Origin: Opisthocomus hoazin
Lineage: Eukaryota > Chordata > Aves > Opisthocomiformes > Opisthocomidae
Reading direction: 5' to 3'
DNA: 64,000 bases
Assembly (NCBI RefSeq): GCF_030867145.1
Contig: NC_134421.1
Coordinates: 28,713,979 to 28,777,978 of the forward strand
Shown here: positions 40,689 to 52,979 of the stretch, piece by piece
Position numbering within the stretch: the first letter of the stretch is position 1
Layout of the letters: each line of letters begins with the position of its first letter
The notes under the pieces: model-generated
Seen by the model: the letters and a program-made list of their open reading frames with translations, nothing else
Databases searched by the model: none
Told to the model about the DNA's origin: nothing
Translations under genes and position numbers: made by a program

Positions 40689-40696
40689 TTTATATA
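40689..40696 (-). promoter_or_regulatory. MYF6: MYF6 TATA box and proximal promoter
   Basis: TATATAAA on the minus strand, 111 bases before the first ATG, predicts transcription start near 40660-40665 and a 5' UTR of about 85 bases. Upstream AT-rich motifs CTAAAAGTTG (about 40719-40728) and CTCTAAATAGG (about 40793-40807) resemble MEF2 or CArG sites but match neither consensus fully. Confidence 0.85.
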
Positions 40697-40804
40697 GGAG
40701 CTACTGAAACCCTATCCAACTTTTAGCTGTCGCGGTGCATCACCCTCCAAAACTGATTCCAGCCAGTCTCCTGGGCGCTGTCCTGAGAACATCTCCTATT
40801 TAGA

Positions 40805-40821
40805 GGGGGGGGGGGGGGGGG
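40805..40821 (+). repeat. G17 homopolymer in the MYF6 upstream promoter
   Basis: Seventeen consecutive Gs lie about 110 bases upstream of the MYF6 TATA box. On the transcript strand it is a C run. The length is unlikely to be exact in an assembly. Confidence 0.8.
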
Positions 40822-41714
40822 CACGAGGAGAGAGAGGCAAATTAAAAAAAAAAAAAAAAGGAAACAAACGAAAAATCAAATTACAACCTAATTGCCCCCC
40901 CCCCCATCCTCCCGAAATCCGTGAGCCGGGGTGCAGCGAAGGGACGTCAGGTGGGGGCTCGGGATCCAGTGTGGGTGTGGTGGGCAGCCCCGTCCCCGCT
41001 GCCGAGCCCCTGGGGGCACGGCTGGAGGGCGAAGGCTCCTGGCTTCACAGGGAGCCCTCCCCCAGCCCACCCCTCACACCCCGCAGCCCACGGTCCTTGT
41101 GCCCCGCTGCTAAGTATAGATCTATAAGGAGAGATTTCAAAGGCGGCCATTGCTCTCCAAATAGATGGGTTAATATCTTCAGAAGAAGCCCCTGCTATTC
41201 CCTCCCTGCCCCCCCCCCCCCCTTGAAGCATGCCATTCCTGTGACCCAAGCCACCCGGACCAGCCCAAGGTTAGGAGCCAAGCTCACTGTTCCTCCACAC
41301 ACAGGGGGAAGGCTGCCAAGGCAGAGCCTTGCTGCGGTGCTGAAGCACCCACAGTTATTGCACCTTTGGCTTAGTCTTTTAATTGGAACTTTCCCACGTT
41401 GCCCATGAGGTGACAGGAGCGATTCCGGGTGACCGGGTTACAGCCTGATGGGGCTCTCAGGACAGCCCCTGTCCTTGATGGTGCTTAGGACAAGCAAAGC
41501 CCAGGCATCTGGCGTAGCTGCAGTTTAATCCCTTAGACCTGGCAAGGTACATAGAGCTTCCTCACCCCTGAGACAGAAATGGAGCTTGTGATCGTTCTCT
41601 GTTGGCATATACTGTACGGTCACGTCACGTCTAGGGTATGGGAAAATGGCCTGTTTGCCTCTTTCCCTGCACTGCCTTGTGTCCCTTAAATGCCATGTAA
41701 TTTCCCTCTGGTTA

Positions 41715-41870
41715 TGTGAGTGTATATATATGCGTATCTGTGTATATATGTGTGTCCATATCTGTAGACACACATATGTATGTTTGTTTATGTGGATAAG
41801 TCTATTTCTGTGTGTGTATGTATGCGTGTATACATGTGTACATGTATATACACACATATATGTGTACGCT
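41715..41870. repeat. Degenerate TG/TATG microsatellite
   Basis: About 155 bases of alternating purine-pyrimidine sequence built from TATA, TGTG, TATG and ACAC units with interruptions. It is an old, compound dinucleotide repeat about 1 kb upstream of the MYF6 promoter. Such alternating tracts can adopt Z-form DNA. Confidence 0.8.
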
Positions 41871-42329
41871 TTTTCATAGAAACTCATGAGAACATTTATG
41901 AAGAGTGGGTGAAGCCCCTGGAATGCCCCAGCATCTCTCAAATGTAGCCTCTAACTTCATTCCTGCTGAAGGGAACTGCGACAATTTTGTTCAGGTCTCA
42001 AAAGCTACAATGAAATCGATCACTGACTTGATTGTTTCTCCAAAACTGATCGCAAACCAATTTTTCGGAGTACGAAAATCGTAAAGAGTAGTTGTGATTT
42101 TGTTTTGATCAAACCAGTGTTGTTGGACTGGATCTCATTTCTGTTTTAATAAGGCAGAGCAATATCTAGTCTTGGATGAAAAAGAGGAATTCAGACTGTT
42201 CTCAGCAAAACTTATTTTGATATTAATATTCCAGCACTGAGGTTTTTTCATCTTCAAATTAAAGAAAGAGTAGTCTTACAGGTAAGGAGCTGAACATAAG
42301 ACACAGTTTCTGTGCTCTGCAGCCTGCTT

Positions 42330-42415
42330 TCTGTTTGACCTTTGACCAGTCACTTAACTTCCCTGTGATTTAATTTTCTACCTTTAAAAAGGGATATGAT
42401 GTTGACCTTTACCCG
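42330..42415 (+). mobile_element. MIR-like ancient SINE relic
   Basis: The stretch TTTGACCAGTCACTTAACTT, then CCCTGTGATTTAATTTTCTA and CCTTTAAAAAGGGATATGAT, lines up phrase by phrase with the 3' half of the amniote MIR SINE. That half reads, as I recall, 'gacctt-gggcaagtcacttaacctctctg-gcctcagtttcctcatctgtaaaatggggataat'. It is on the plus strand, about 1.65 kb upstream of the MYF6 promoter. The tRNA-derived head is not recognisable. MIR-type copies in birds are very old, so retention is notable. Confidence 0.65.
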
Positions 42416-43845
42416 TCCCTCGCGTTTCTCGTTTAATTTGCTGACTGTCCAGGGAGGAGCTGCCCCTTGGCGTTACATGCGTTAGAGTCCCGCGGGGATG
42501 TTTGTCCCATACCATTAGTGATGGTAATAATACAAAGAATAATGGTAAAAAAAAAAGTCTGCTGATATTGTTTAAAACATTTGCACATTTACTACAGTCA
42601 TTTCTTCTTTTAGTCTTTAGTTTCTTCACTACTCCTCTGGGAATATTTGGACAGGACAGAGACTAGGTCAATTTATTGGTAAGGAGCACAAATGAAAACT
42701 TATTGTAAGGGAGAAATATCATTTACCAAATTGTTGTTGTCCTTTCAAGAGTGTTAATTGGATGTAGGGAGCTGGGAAACTGGAAGTTCAGGAGCCAGAT
42801 GCTCCTTCTGCTGTCAACACATTATTTTTTTTTTTAAACAGGAAACGAAATAAGAAGTTCTTTCTTTCCGGCACTTAGTGTGAGAGTAAACAGATTTGGT
42901 TCCTCACAGTAGCATGGGCACAGCGTAGTTAGCTCTTTATCAAGCAAAACTCATTTCAAGTGTAACTGAATTCTAATTTGAATGAAGTCAGCCAATTCCC
43001 CCATCATGTGAGCAACTGGAATTTTGCTGTAGCAGTCACACCGCATCTCCCATTCCAGCTCCTCGGTGAACGTAACACAGCTAGCAAACAACCCTAGCAC
43101 ATCTGAACAAAATGTCCTCAGTGATGTTCTCCATTACAAAAGTGGATCAAGTGGATGATTCAAAAGTTGGTGCTGGTCTTTTCTCTCTTCATGTCTTGCA
43201 TTCCAGGTCATGTTAGATATAAACACAAAGGCACAAGAGGAAGTAAAAGCACATGAACAAGAACAACTGGACACGGAATTGGAAGGGGGGGTCACTGCTG
43301 AACTCCACTTGTAACTTCAGGTGACTTGATAGCCCCTTATAGGAAAACTCACTCTCAGTCTGTGAAGCCATTTATGCAGTTGTTACTGCTTCCACCAGAA
43401 TACTGTGGTACTCTCCTAAGAATGCACTTTCAGTATATTTACACAAGTAAAATACGAGATGCACTGTGTTTCACTGGTCTACAAGAGGTGTTATCCTACC
43501 AGAGTATTTCAGTGAGTCAGTGGATGCTAAGTTCAGTAAGTGGTCAGGATGGCCCAAATCCAGGAAAGATACACTGCATTTGAAGTCACAGCTAATCTCC
43601 AGAACTTTGATTCCTCTGAATTCCATTTTCCACATAAAATTTTCTGCATAATTGTGGTTGCGTAATGAGCCTGTAACTGCCCAGGTCACTCTTGATACCT
43701 TATGATTTAAGCAGAAGTTCAGTCCACAATTATAGAGAAATATTTTGTCATCTAGGACCCACGTAGCACTGCATACCACTCCAAATACCTCCTTTTCCTC
43801 CTTCACTCTCCTCAAGAGTCTTCCAGCCACAGGAACAGTGTATTT

Positions 43846-45030
43846 TTAATCTTTAATCTCTTCGACGCTTCTTTTCAGTGGCATCAATGAGCAGTGGGAA
43901 TCAGGCATACCCGCTCCTCTTTGGAATTCTGAAAAGGGCACATAGGTGCAGGTGGAATTTTCAGCCTGTCCTTGTGACAGCCCTATTCTACTTGCACAAT
44001 ACCTGCCGTGATTTGGGAGATGGTTAGGTACCTTGGCTACTAGGTGATGGTTCTGAAGTTGTTTCTTGCAGATGTCTGAAGTGCAGGTTGTCAGTGTAGG
44101 GCCAGCTGTGGGCATACTGAGGTTCTCAGAGTTTGTTTGCCCTTCAGATATGGAAATTCTTCTGTTCACATTCCCGTTCTCCTTTTCTTCCTTAGACGGG
44201 CAAGTTCAACAGCATCTTTCTTAGCAGAAACTTTCCCTTTCAGCATATTTTAATGTTAGTATACAATGCTATTCTTCCACCTTTATTTCTGTCTTTCTCA
44301 GTTTGTATTCTTCAACACCAGTGTTTCAGCAAGTTTCTGAAATCAGTCTAACATTTGACTTGATGTCTTCTGCTGATATTTCTAATATGTCCATTTTTTT
44401 CACAGGAACAATAACACCTCCTTTTTAAATTTTAGCATTTTTCATCTGATTTCTCAACACAATAAAAATTACATGCTGTCCTCGCTATAGTCTCAAGGCA
44501 ACCACTTAAAGTATCTCATTGCTACGGAAAAAGTCTAGGCTCTTTCTCCTGTCCTGTTCTCTGTCAGTTCCAATTCACACAGAAGACCTTCTCACCAGAG
44601 TTTGGTGGTGTATTCGAGTCAGGGTAGGTGGCATGTCTGGGGATATATGCTAACATCCATGTTTTGTTGTCACTTGTAACCTGTACATTGCATAGTTAGG
44701 GCACCAGTCTAAGCTATTGGAGAGTTCATTGTCTGCCATTCCTTCTGATGTGTCAACAGATGCACTCAAATACTCACCCAGGATGTGTTTACATTCCCAT
44801 TTTAATTCGTCACGAATGCCCTCACGGAGCAAACCTCGGAATAGCCCCCACTTACTGCACTTCTGACACGTTTGATAGGGTGTGCTCTCAGAGTGCATCA
44901 TCTGGGTTCTGTTCAAGTGAAACTAAGCTGGAAGGCACCCTGAAATGTGAAGTGGGTGCTAGCTCTTCTGCACTGCCAGTTTCCACAGATCTGCTCCTGA
45001 TGCACCTACGTTATCTCCTAATGTATTCGT
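43846..45030 (-). pseudogene. Decayed coding-like sequence, possible CW-zinc-finger relic (unidentified)
   Basis: Read on the minus strand, 45030 down to 44650 gives a nearly continuous frame with only two stops before an 88-codon open part. Within it, TPYQTCQKCSKWG is followed about 20 residues on by ELKWECKH. That spacing of C-x2-C-x-K-W and W-x-C resembles a CW-type zinc finger (MORC, ZCWPW and KDM1B families). Further along, broken pieces such as MDILEISAEDIKSNVRLI and KKDAVELARLRKKRR also look protein-like. A 107-codon frame follows at 44169-43846. There are several frameshifts and stops. It could be a retrocopy or a dead exon cluster of an unknown gene. No parent is assigned and the CW reading is only a pattern match. 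Confidence 0.25.
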
Positions 45031-48000
45031 AGTCACAGTTTGTTGCGGAGAACTAGAGGAAACTTGAGACGTTGTGAGATTTGCTGCTAAAATAGTGTAT
45101 TATGCCAAAGATTGCAATGAGCTAAGCAGGATGAGACACTTCATCTCTCTCCTTTCCATTCAGAAGGAAATTTTAAGCAGATGGGAAAGATAGAGGTATC
45201 TTAACTTTTTAAAGATGTTTGAAATGGCTGAGAGGTGTGGAAACTGTAAGGGGAGAGTTGGTGCACAAAAGATAGGTAGTCTGGTAAAGAACACGTGTTT
45301 ATCTCTGAATCTACAACTCGTTACAGAAGTGTTTGCCGAAGAGAGATCAGAGATTTGCCATGAGTTTTCTTGAAAGTCAGGGCAGTGGAGACTCTGAGGG
45401 GGACCAGCATTTCTTATGCTGACAATGAGCTATGGGAAATTTAAGCAAAAGAACTTTACTGACATTCATAGAAGTGTAATTCCTGCTGCTGGAACTTTGT
45501 GACTTGTGGTATGTAGGAGCACTTCTTAGCTGAACGTCATTGTCTCTTCTTGCCTTAGAATGTCTGCAGGGTTAACACAGAGCAGCTTTAATTCTTGATT
45601 ATCATTTATATATAGTGTTAAACCATCAGCTGACTTTTGCTTACCTAGACTCTGTTGTTTACTTGGCCCTGTTCAAGTTCTGCTTGTCCAAGGAAATGAT
45701 ATTATTCGCATATCCACATTGTCAGATGCCTCATGCTGGAGGTTTAGGAACTGACCAGAGGGAGCGTGTGTACTGTGCGCGCCAGTGCTTGTGTGGAAGT
45801 ATGTGCCATTTCAGACAACTTAAAAGCATGTGGGAGCCACCATCCTTCAAATGCAAGTTTGGCAAGCAGAGCAGTGGTGTAGTGTATGCTCTGAAGCTGG
45901 GAAGCCAGAAAGGTAGAAACCTGGAAAAGACAACTTTGTATGATTTTTCACTCTTTGTAGGGGAAGATTTAAAAATTCTTAATGCACAGAGGCCTTGACT
46001 GTATAGCAGTTCCAAATTATTGCTGTTTTCCTTTGATTGGATATGGACTTTAGTGTTCATATCAGTTACAGTCCTGTTAGTATCTGAGAGGTGCAGCCTT
46101 GCTAACTAAACAGACTTCACTAGTTCAATATGGTAAGGTAAGGTTTCATTGCAGCTCTCATGTTGGGCAGTTATGAGACACAGTTCTAAATGGCAGGTGC
46201 TTTAATGCCGGTGTCAGGGTCTACAGTGACAAATAGTCACCACTGCACAAACACATTTATTTTACTACAAGACGTTTTCCTGGGGAGGAGGGAGTGCCAG
46301 TCAGAAACCGGAGGCCCGCTGCGCTGTTGCTGGCTGGGACAAGCATTTTCCATGGTTGTATCCACAAGGAGGCATTCCTTGCAGGAAGAAAAGTAGTAGT
46401 AACGACAGATGTCTTCTGCTTGTGATTAGGCAAAAAGTGGGAGACATGAAATGTGACCGAAGTGCAAGACACATGATGTGCTATACAACCATATTTTTGC
46501 CATCACATTTTTTGTGATTACATGAAAGGCCATTTTCACAGTCACATACTTACTTGTCTGTTTACACTACAACCTGTTGGAAGCATCGAGTGCATTTTCA
46601 CACTGCGTAGTTTCAGAACGTGATGACTGTGACATCTGAACCTAATCTCAGTTGAAAGGGCAATGTTTAACCATAGTCGCTGCTACTAATTAAAATAAAT
46701 ACTCATTTTAATTCTGCAAGTGAAAGGAAGGAAAGGGTGTGTGGAGAGTTAGTTTCCATATCCAGTACTCGCACTAATCACGTTCCTGCTGTCTGTGGAC
46801 AGAAAGAGAGCTTAGTGCTCAGACAGTGGAAAAACGACAGCTCACTTTTCTAGGACTCACAAGGGATTTTTCCAGAGCCATGGATCCTCATGGAGAATGG
46901 GGATGATAGTGACTTGGAAGTGGAAGCTGTGAAGATCCAGCGAAGGTAATGGATGTAGACAGCTTCCTCCTCAGCAGTAATGTAGGGGTTGGTTAAAACA
47001 GCACATCACAAAACCATGAAATGATTATGCAGAGTCATTGCTTTTTATACAGAAATTATATTCAATTTTTTCATCATCCATTGCCAAATACTCTTTTGAT
47101 TTCGTGGGGTAAGCTCTCTGACATATGGGCGTGCCAGCTTCATGAGCTGTTTGATTATAGATACATAGTATTGGATGATAAGGTAGAGTTAATAAGCTGT
47201 AGTCAAATGCAGGCATTACTTGGTCTTGACTTATTTCCTGAAGCTGCATTAATTCAGTCCTCAATTATTCCATGCACATGTGGATTTAAAATGCAGGAAC
47301 AGCTGAAATGGGAATCTCTTGAGATATTGCTGTTGCCAAAATGTAAGTACAGTATTTGAAGTAATGCAATCATGTCATAGCCCTATAGAATTCCTTGTTC
47401 CTGAGATTTTATGTATTTTCTTTGCTGTCTGTAATTTCAAAATTTGTTCATTATATTTTCAGTAGTATTGTGCCTTTGTGGACAATCAGTTTAACTCATA
47501 ATTTTGAAGAAATATTTTGTACCTTTTACACGATTTTTACTTCAAGGTTTTGTTCTCCATGTGTCATTGTTACCTCTTGCTTTCCACATCCAGTATGGCT
47601 CTTAACTGAACAAATAAAGCTTGTGTCATTTACTTTGTTATGACTTGAGTGAGATCCTTTGGGTGGCATGCCATCGATCTTTTACAGTGTGTGTTAAATA
47701 CACAATGTTAGTTTTGCTGTTCTGCCACAATTTTCTGCTTTAGCAGAGATGATTGCTATGCCCTAAGTGCTCTCCTCCAAGTTCTTCCTTAGGTACAATG
47801 ATTAGCTTTGCTGAGTCAGTCTCAGGTTTGAAAAGCATGTATGCACCATCTTAATTTCCATAAATATGCTCCTGAGTGATTTGAATGTAATGTTCACAGC
47901 ATGTACTTTGGGTAGTCTGGTATGTGACCATTCCCTTTCCAAGCATCAGTCAGTTTCCTTTCTCAATGTAGCTTTTCACAAGTCTTTTGATTACTGTATA

Positions 48001-49475
48001 TCCATAATCCTTGAGCTTTACTGAAAAAAAAGGGGGGGATTGTGTATTAATTCTTAAGAACATTTCCTATTTTCTCCCTTTCTTTCTGCATTGTAGCAAG
48101 AACAAATGTTTTCACAGATCTACCTTTCTTTATCCCTTAAGAATACACTGATCTGCAAACATTTTCATTATTCATTCTAAATGATTTTTACCATCTCCGC
48201 TTGGTTTGGCCTGGTTCACCAGATGGTGTATTTTGGGGCCCTTTTGCATCACCTAGTTTTTCCTGTGTCTGCTGGCTTTTTCTAATCATTGAAAGACAAA
48301 TGTCCTTCTGTCTCTTCCTGGTGATAACCTAGTCAGTTGTCCACCCAGACAATACCTCAAAAGTCCTTAAATTTTATCTCCCATCAAATATAGGGACAAA
48401 GTGCTCCAGGTGCCAGAAATTATTTGCCACACTGCTATGCACCTAATCTGTCATCTGCATTTTCTGAGAAAGGCTAGCAGCAGATGCTTCAGTGGAAGAT
48501 GCAGGATGCTCCAAAGAGGTTTCAACAGAGAAGTTTTTTCCTAATCCCTTCAGTTACAGTGGTGTGAGCCCTCGACAGCCTGTGTCACCTCCAAACTTAA
48601 AAAATAAATTCTGCATAATGCATCTGGGACTAGAGAAAATGTTAATACAAAATCCATTTTATCTACATGGGCTTTCAAAAGGGAAATAGCTGCTGCTTTT
48701 GGGAAATAGAAGCCATTGAGAGAAAAGCTTCCGGAAATAAATTTGCTCTGTATTAAATAGCAATAATGACCTTGAATCCATCATATATTGTATCATGTTG
48801 TTATTGGAACCCGTTGCACAGCTGCAGAACTGTTTTAGGCTGTGAAGGTCATTCTGTTATTCGGCCGTGTGTCGTTTAAGGTACATGCTTGTAAACAAGG
48901 GTGGTTACCTGTGATCTGCCAGTGCAAGAAATAGCAGTCCATCTTGTACTCCTTCACCTTTCTGTTCTGTTCATTTAACATAATCTCACTTAATAACTTC
49001 TGCATGTTTATATACTAAGATTTCACCTGCTTTGAGATTCCTGAAGACTCAAAGATGTGTTCTTCAACGTGCACTGGGATCTAGATGTTGTAACATGGTC
49101 TCTTGAACATGCTGTGGGTATGTGGCACAAAGAGAATCTAGAAATTCCATGGTTTAGATTTTTGAAATAAGTAAATAGCTCTGACCACTAGTTCTGAACC
49201 ATGTTAAAACACTCTTGTGATGTTCCAAAAGTACAAAGGAGTCTACAGCCATTCTAAAAGAGAACATGAAATTTCTCAAGGCATGGAAAGAATCTGGGCT
49301 GAGCTGAAACTCTTCCTTCCCCGTGCAGTTCATCTGGCACACAGGACACAAGACAGGAATGAGCAGAGGATAGTATTCAGAAATTCTGCATGGAAAAATG
49401 AGCCTTACCCTTCTCATTCTAGACAGACTTCACACAAGCATGCTCAAAAAATGCCTGTATTTCATTTTTCACCAG

Positions 49476-49579
49476 ACCACTCTGGAGAACGTATCAGAGA
49501 AACTGCGGAGACTAGAAGATTGCCAGATGTCCTCTCTGCCTGCAAAAGCCATCAGAAATAAAGCTTCAGCTGACTTGAT
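49476..49579 (+). pseudogene. Exon-like unit, unidentified
   Basis: A 104-base open segment lies between a good acceptor (pyrimidine-rich TTCATTTTTCACCAG ending 49475) and a good donor (GTAAGT from 49580). It encodes TTLENVSEKLRRLEDCQM followed by a basic segment, a heptad-like amphipathic helix. The phase is 0 in and 2 out. I do not recognise the protein, and no partner exon with matching phase is evident. It may be a surviving exon of a dead or unknown gene, or chance. Confidence 0.2.
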
Positions 49580-50569
49580 GTAAGTGCTTGGATTCTTGAA
49601 AAAAATGTACTAATTATGTTTTTATGGGAGATAGTTTGTTAATTAAACATTGAGAAAAAGTTCAGAAGAAAGAAGCACAATCTAGTCTGATTAGATGAAG
49701 AATCCCTGGAAGAGCAATCTTAGATCTGTGTTCTGAAACTGTTAAGTGGACAACATACAGTTATGTGTAGACTTAGAGAAAGCAGTGAGAAAATATTTTT
49801 GTTGTGAAGTGTGAAACAGCCGGCTTATAACAGAATCTGTTGACCTGCAGTGTCATTATTTGTAAACAACATTTGTGTATTACAGCAGTCTAATAGAAAT
49901 GTTTGGCTGGAAGTGATAAGCATTACGATTATTACTGGTAAGTATTATTGATTACTATAATAACTGAAAAATAGAACAGATGGAAGTAATTGTGCACCAG
50001 CAGTATTCCTAAATAAACTCCAAATGACAAAAATTAAATGAATTTTATTTTGATACATAGTATCCATATATTCCACGCATAGCAGCCTAGTCAAGTTCTG
50101 TTTGATGGCAGCTGCTGAGTGCTTTGGACTTCTGAAAAACTCAGTGTTTAAATGAGATGACTACTTACAGATTATAAATGTCATTTTATGAGAACACCAT
50201 TAATTGTAAAAACTCTGTGTTGGGACTGCTGCCTTTAGCTTGGGGCGGCCATAGTGGAACAGCACTAGCTTTTCAGTAATGTCTGCTGGTGGTTTCTGAA
50301 ACTGGATAGTATGTGAAAAGGGAGGACTTAAAACCAGGTAAATTCAGAGTTTACCAGTTCGTGTAACTGCACCTTATCTTTCTTTTCCTTCAGAATTGGT
50401 TACTTGTAGCCTTGTTAATTAGCAAGCTGCAAATTCAGTAGCAAGGAGAGGCAATGAGAGCAGTTGTGCTTACAGCAGGGAGGCAGTCTTTAGGGTACAA
50501 GCCTAACTGCAGGTTGCTTTCTTCTGGCATTCACATTGTTGTCAACAGTAAAAAACATGTCTTGCTTTC

Positions 50570-51780
50570 AGGAATCCAGATCTGTTGAATTAAATAAAAG
50601 GCATGCAAGACAGAACTTACATTTCAGAACTGATTACCGGTCTGCAAACTGCTACAGGAAAAGCGGGAATCCAGCTGACCTGGTCATCATAATCAGGAAT
50701 ATGACCATCACTGATAAAGTCATTGGCGCAAACACTGAAAACTCAACATTTACATTCATTGGACAATACAAAATCATCCAGTTTCCTGCCTTGGCTGTGG
50801 ACGACAGCATCAGTGGGTTTTGTATACCAATTTAAAGATTCTGAGTGGTGTTCCTACAAAGTCTGTTGAGCTCACTCAGCAGACTGAGACAGAATCACCT
50901 AACAAAGATTCTCATCTGCAAGCATCAAACAAGTATTTAACAACAGGATAAAGAAGCTTTGGCATATTTAGAAGGTACACAGTGAAGAATATAACGGCTC
51001 TGAAATGTTTACAAGAATGATCATGAGCAGTGACATGGGTGAGACGGAAGTTGTCTCTGATGATGATTGTTCATGAAGACTCAGCCTTTCCTTTTGGCAT
51101 TTTTCAAGCTTCAGAGTCCATCCTGCATGATCTACTAACCTTCAAGTTCATTATGGTAAAGAAACTGACATTGTGAAAAACCATAGATAAACTTTTTTTA
51201 CAGCTCTTTCCAAGGAAATCACTTTTCATTGTTAGAAGAGAATTAGGAAGCAGCATCCAAGTTATCAGAGTCATTAGTGAAGATTGCCAACTAATTAATA
51301 ACTACTTAATTGAATTTGCTTTTGAAGAAGAGAGCCCTCAGAAGTTTCTGGATCATCAGTGTTGTTCTATTTGGATCCAGAGGTCATGTCAGTTTACAAA
51401 AAGACTTTGTATATATACACCTTGTGTCTTGAGTCAGCTGATGCGAGGCCTGAGTATTTCATGGAAGAAGAAGCGATTAAGGTGATCACACAAATGGCAC
51501 CATCTTTACAAGTGGTATCATTCATTATACAAGCTGAAAGGTAGTGTGTGAGCACACAGGTAACATCAGTGCCTCATGACTACTTATCATTAGCTGTCTT
51601 TCCAGGTAGAGGGTGTGTCTTTGCAGAATTTGATTTTATACAAGCAGCAGCAACAGTTTATAAAGAACAAAGAGTCTGCAGATGCTCAGATTGTCGCCTC
51701 TCACCAGGGAGCTCTGTCAGTGAAGCATCTCAAATTTGATGTTTCGATGGTTGAGGGAATTTTGTATCACTTCACATAAA
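50570..51780 (+). pseudogene. Decayed protein-coding-like sequence, unidentified
   Basis: A series of open frames on the plus strand shifts between reading frames. 50570-50838 ends a frame containing LVIIIRNMTITDKVIGANTE. About 51190-51360 reads FIVRRELGSSIQVIRVISED in another frame, 51359-51544 is a 61-codon frame, and 51640-51780 reads KNKESADAQIVASHQGALSV in a further frame. The order and composition suggest one ancestral coding sequence broken by indels and stops. The left edge has a CAG after a pyrimidine tract at 50568-50570. No family is recognised, so no function is given. Confidence 0.25.
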
Positions 51781-52979
51781 CTGTTTTCTGGAATTCGGAC
51801 CAGTCAGTACTGTGATTATGTCCTGATGCTGGGTTCAGTTAGCAGTGAACTTGCTAAGTGTATTTGGGAAGTTTTAAGCTGCTCATGAAGCCATGTATCT
51901 GAAGTGAGAGGAAAAAATACAAGACTGGAAAAAAGCAACGTCACTTTCTTGAGATGTATGACATTCTCTGTCAGAAGATAAATGTGTGCTCACAGTGTCC
52001 CTGAACTGAAATTCAAGCAAGAATTTGATGATCAATAGAGAAACTGTCTGAAGTGATCAAACAATTTTTTCCTCACCAAAGTGAACTGTCTAATAAAAAA
52101 GAAATTTTAACAGTGTTTTGAATTCTGTTAAAAAGTTACTGAGTCATCTTAGTTACACACAATACATTCAAGAACTGCATGCATGCATGCACAGTCATGC
52201 CTGGAACCAACACCAGTACCTAGAGAATTGTAAATAAGAGTAACATCGGTCAAACTACTTGCTGTAGCTCCTCAAGAGCCCCAGAATTTCCCAGTAAGCC
52301 ATGATCTAGATTGGTCTGATCAACTGTACCAGGCCCTTCCAAGGAATTAGCTTTCTGACTGTGATAGCTTTTGGCTTGAAATACCTTGAGATTATTTTAA
52401 TCACAAATACCTGAGGTAGTAATATGAATTCTTCATCATTTATTTGCAACTTAATAGTATCAGACAGCTGAATTTATTTGTGTCTGGTGAGACCCATTGC
52501 ACACTGCTGAACCCAACATGGTGAAGACAACCAGCAATGCACTGCAGGTATTCTTGAAAGGCATTGCATGCTAAGACTTTTCAAATTCTCATTGTCCTGT
52601 GTAGCACTCCTTGTCCAGTTTACTAGCATCAGCTCAGCAAGAGGCGTCTTAGTTCAGAGCTGTCTGATCTTAACGCTGTCATACCTGAGGCAATGCAATA
52701 CCAGCAAAACCAGACTGGATTAATCTCAGCCATCCTTACGTTCCTTTTTGCCGCAAGAATTTATATGTGCTAGAAACTAAGGAACTGAACCAAGTGGCTT
52801 CCTTCAACAATTGTCAGAGTCATCAGACCTGTCATATATAGTCTGTGTCCATCATCCACATACTTGTTCTTTGACACGGTAAGCTTACAGAAGTAGTTAA
52901 TGGATTAGTGTGACTCTTCTAACTTTTAGTACAATGGAAAAAAATTAGTCACATATAAGAAATAAATAATATGTGAGAA

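Larger units (their letters stand above)
40697..42329. other. MYF6 upstream region
   Basis: It begins with the MYF6 promoter and a G17 run (40805-40821) next to an A16 run (40844-40859). It then has a GC-rich stretch up to about 41.35 kb, a microsatellite at about 41715-41870, and AT-rich DNA. No gene is seen. The open frames over 41.5-41.9 kb come from the microsatellite. Confidence 0.6.
42416..52979. other. Gene-poor region upstream of MYF6 with decayed coding-like patches
   Basis: AT-rich DNA with no intact gene. Three patches read like broken protein-coding sequence and are listed separately (43846-45030 on -, 49476-49579 on +, 50570-51780 on +). A plus-strand frame at 45615-45998 (127 codons) resembles nothing I know. 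No exon of PTPRQ, the expected next gene, was found. Confidence 0.5.

Noticed and set aside
41525-41941. 138-codon minus-strand frame rich in Tyr, Thr and His
   Set aside because: It is translated from the TG/TA microsatellite.
50570-51780. Guanylate-binding-protein retrocopy as the source of the broken frames
   Set aside because: One short stretch looked faintly similar, but order, spacing and the other pieces do not fit. I leave it unidentified.
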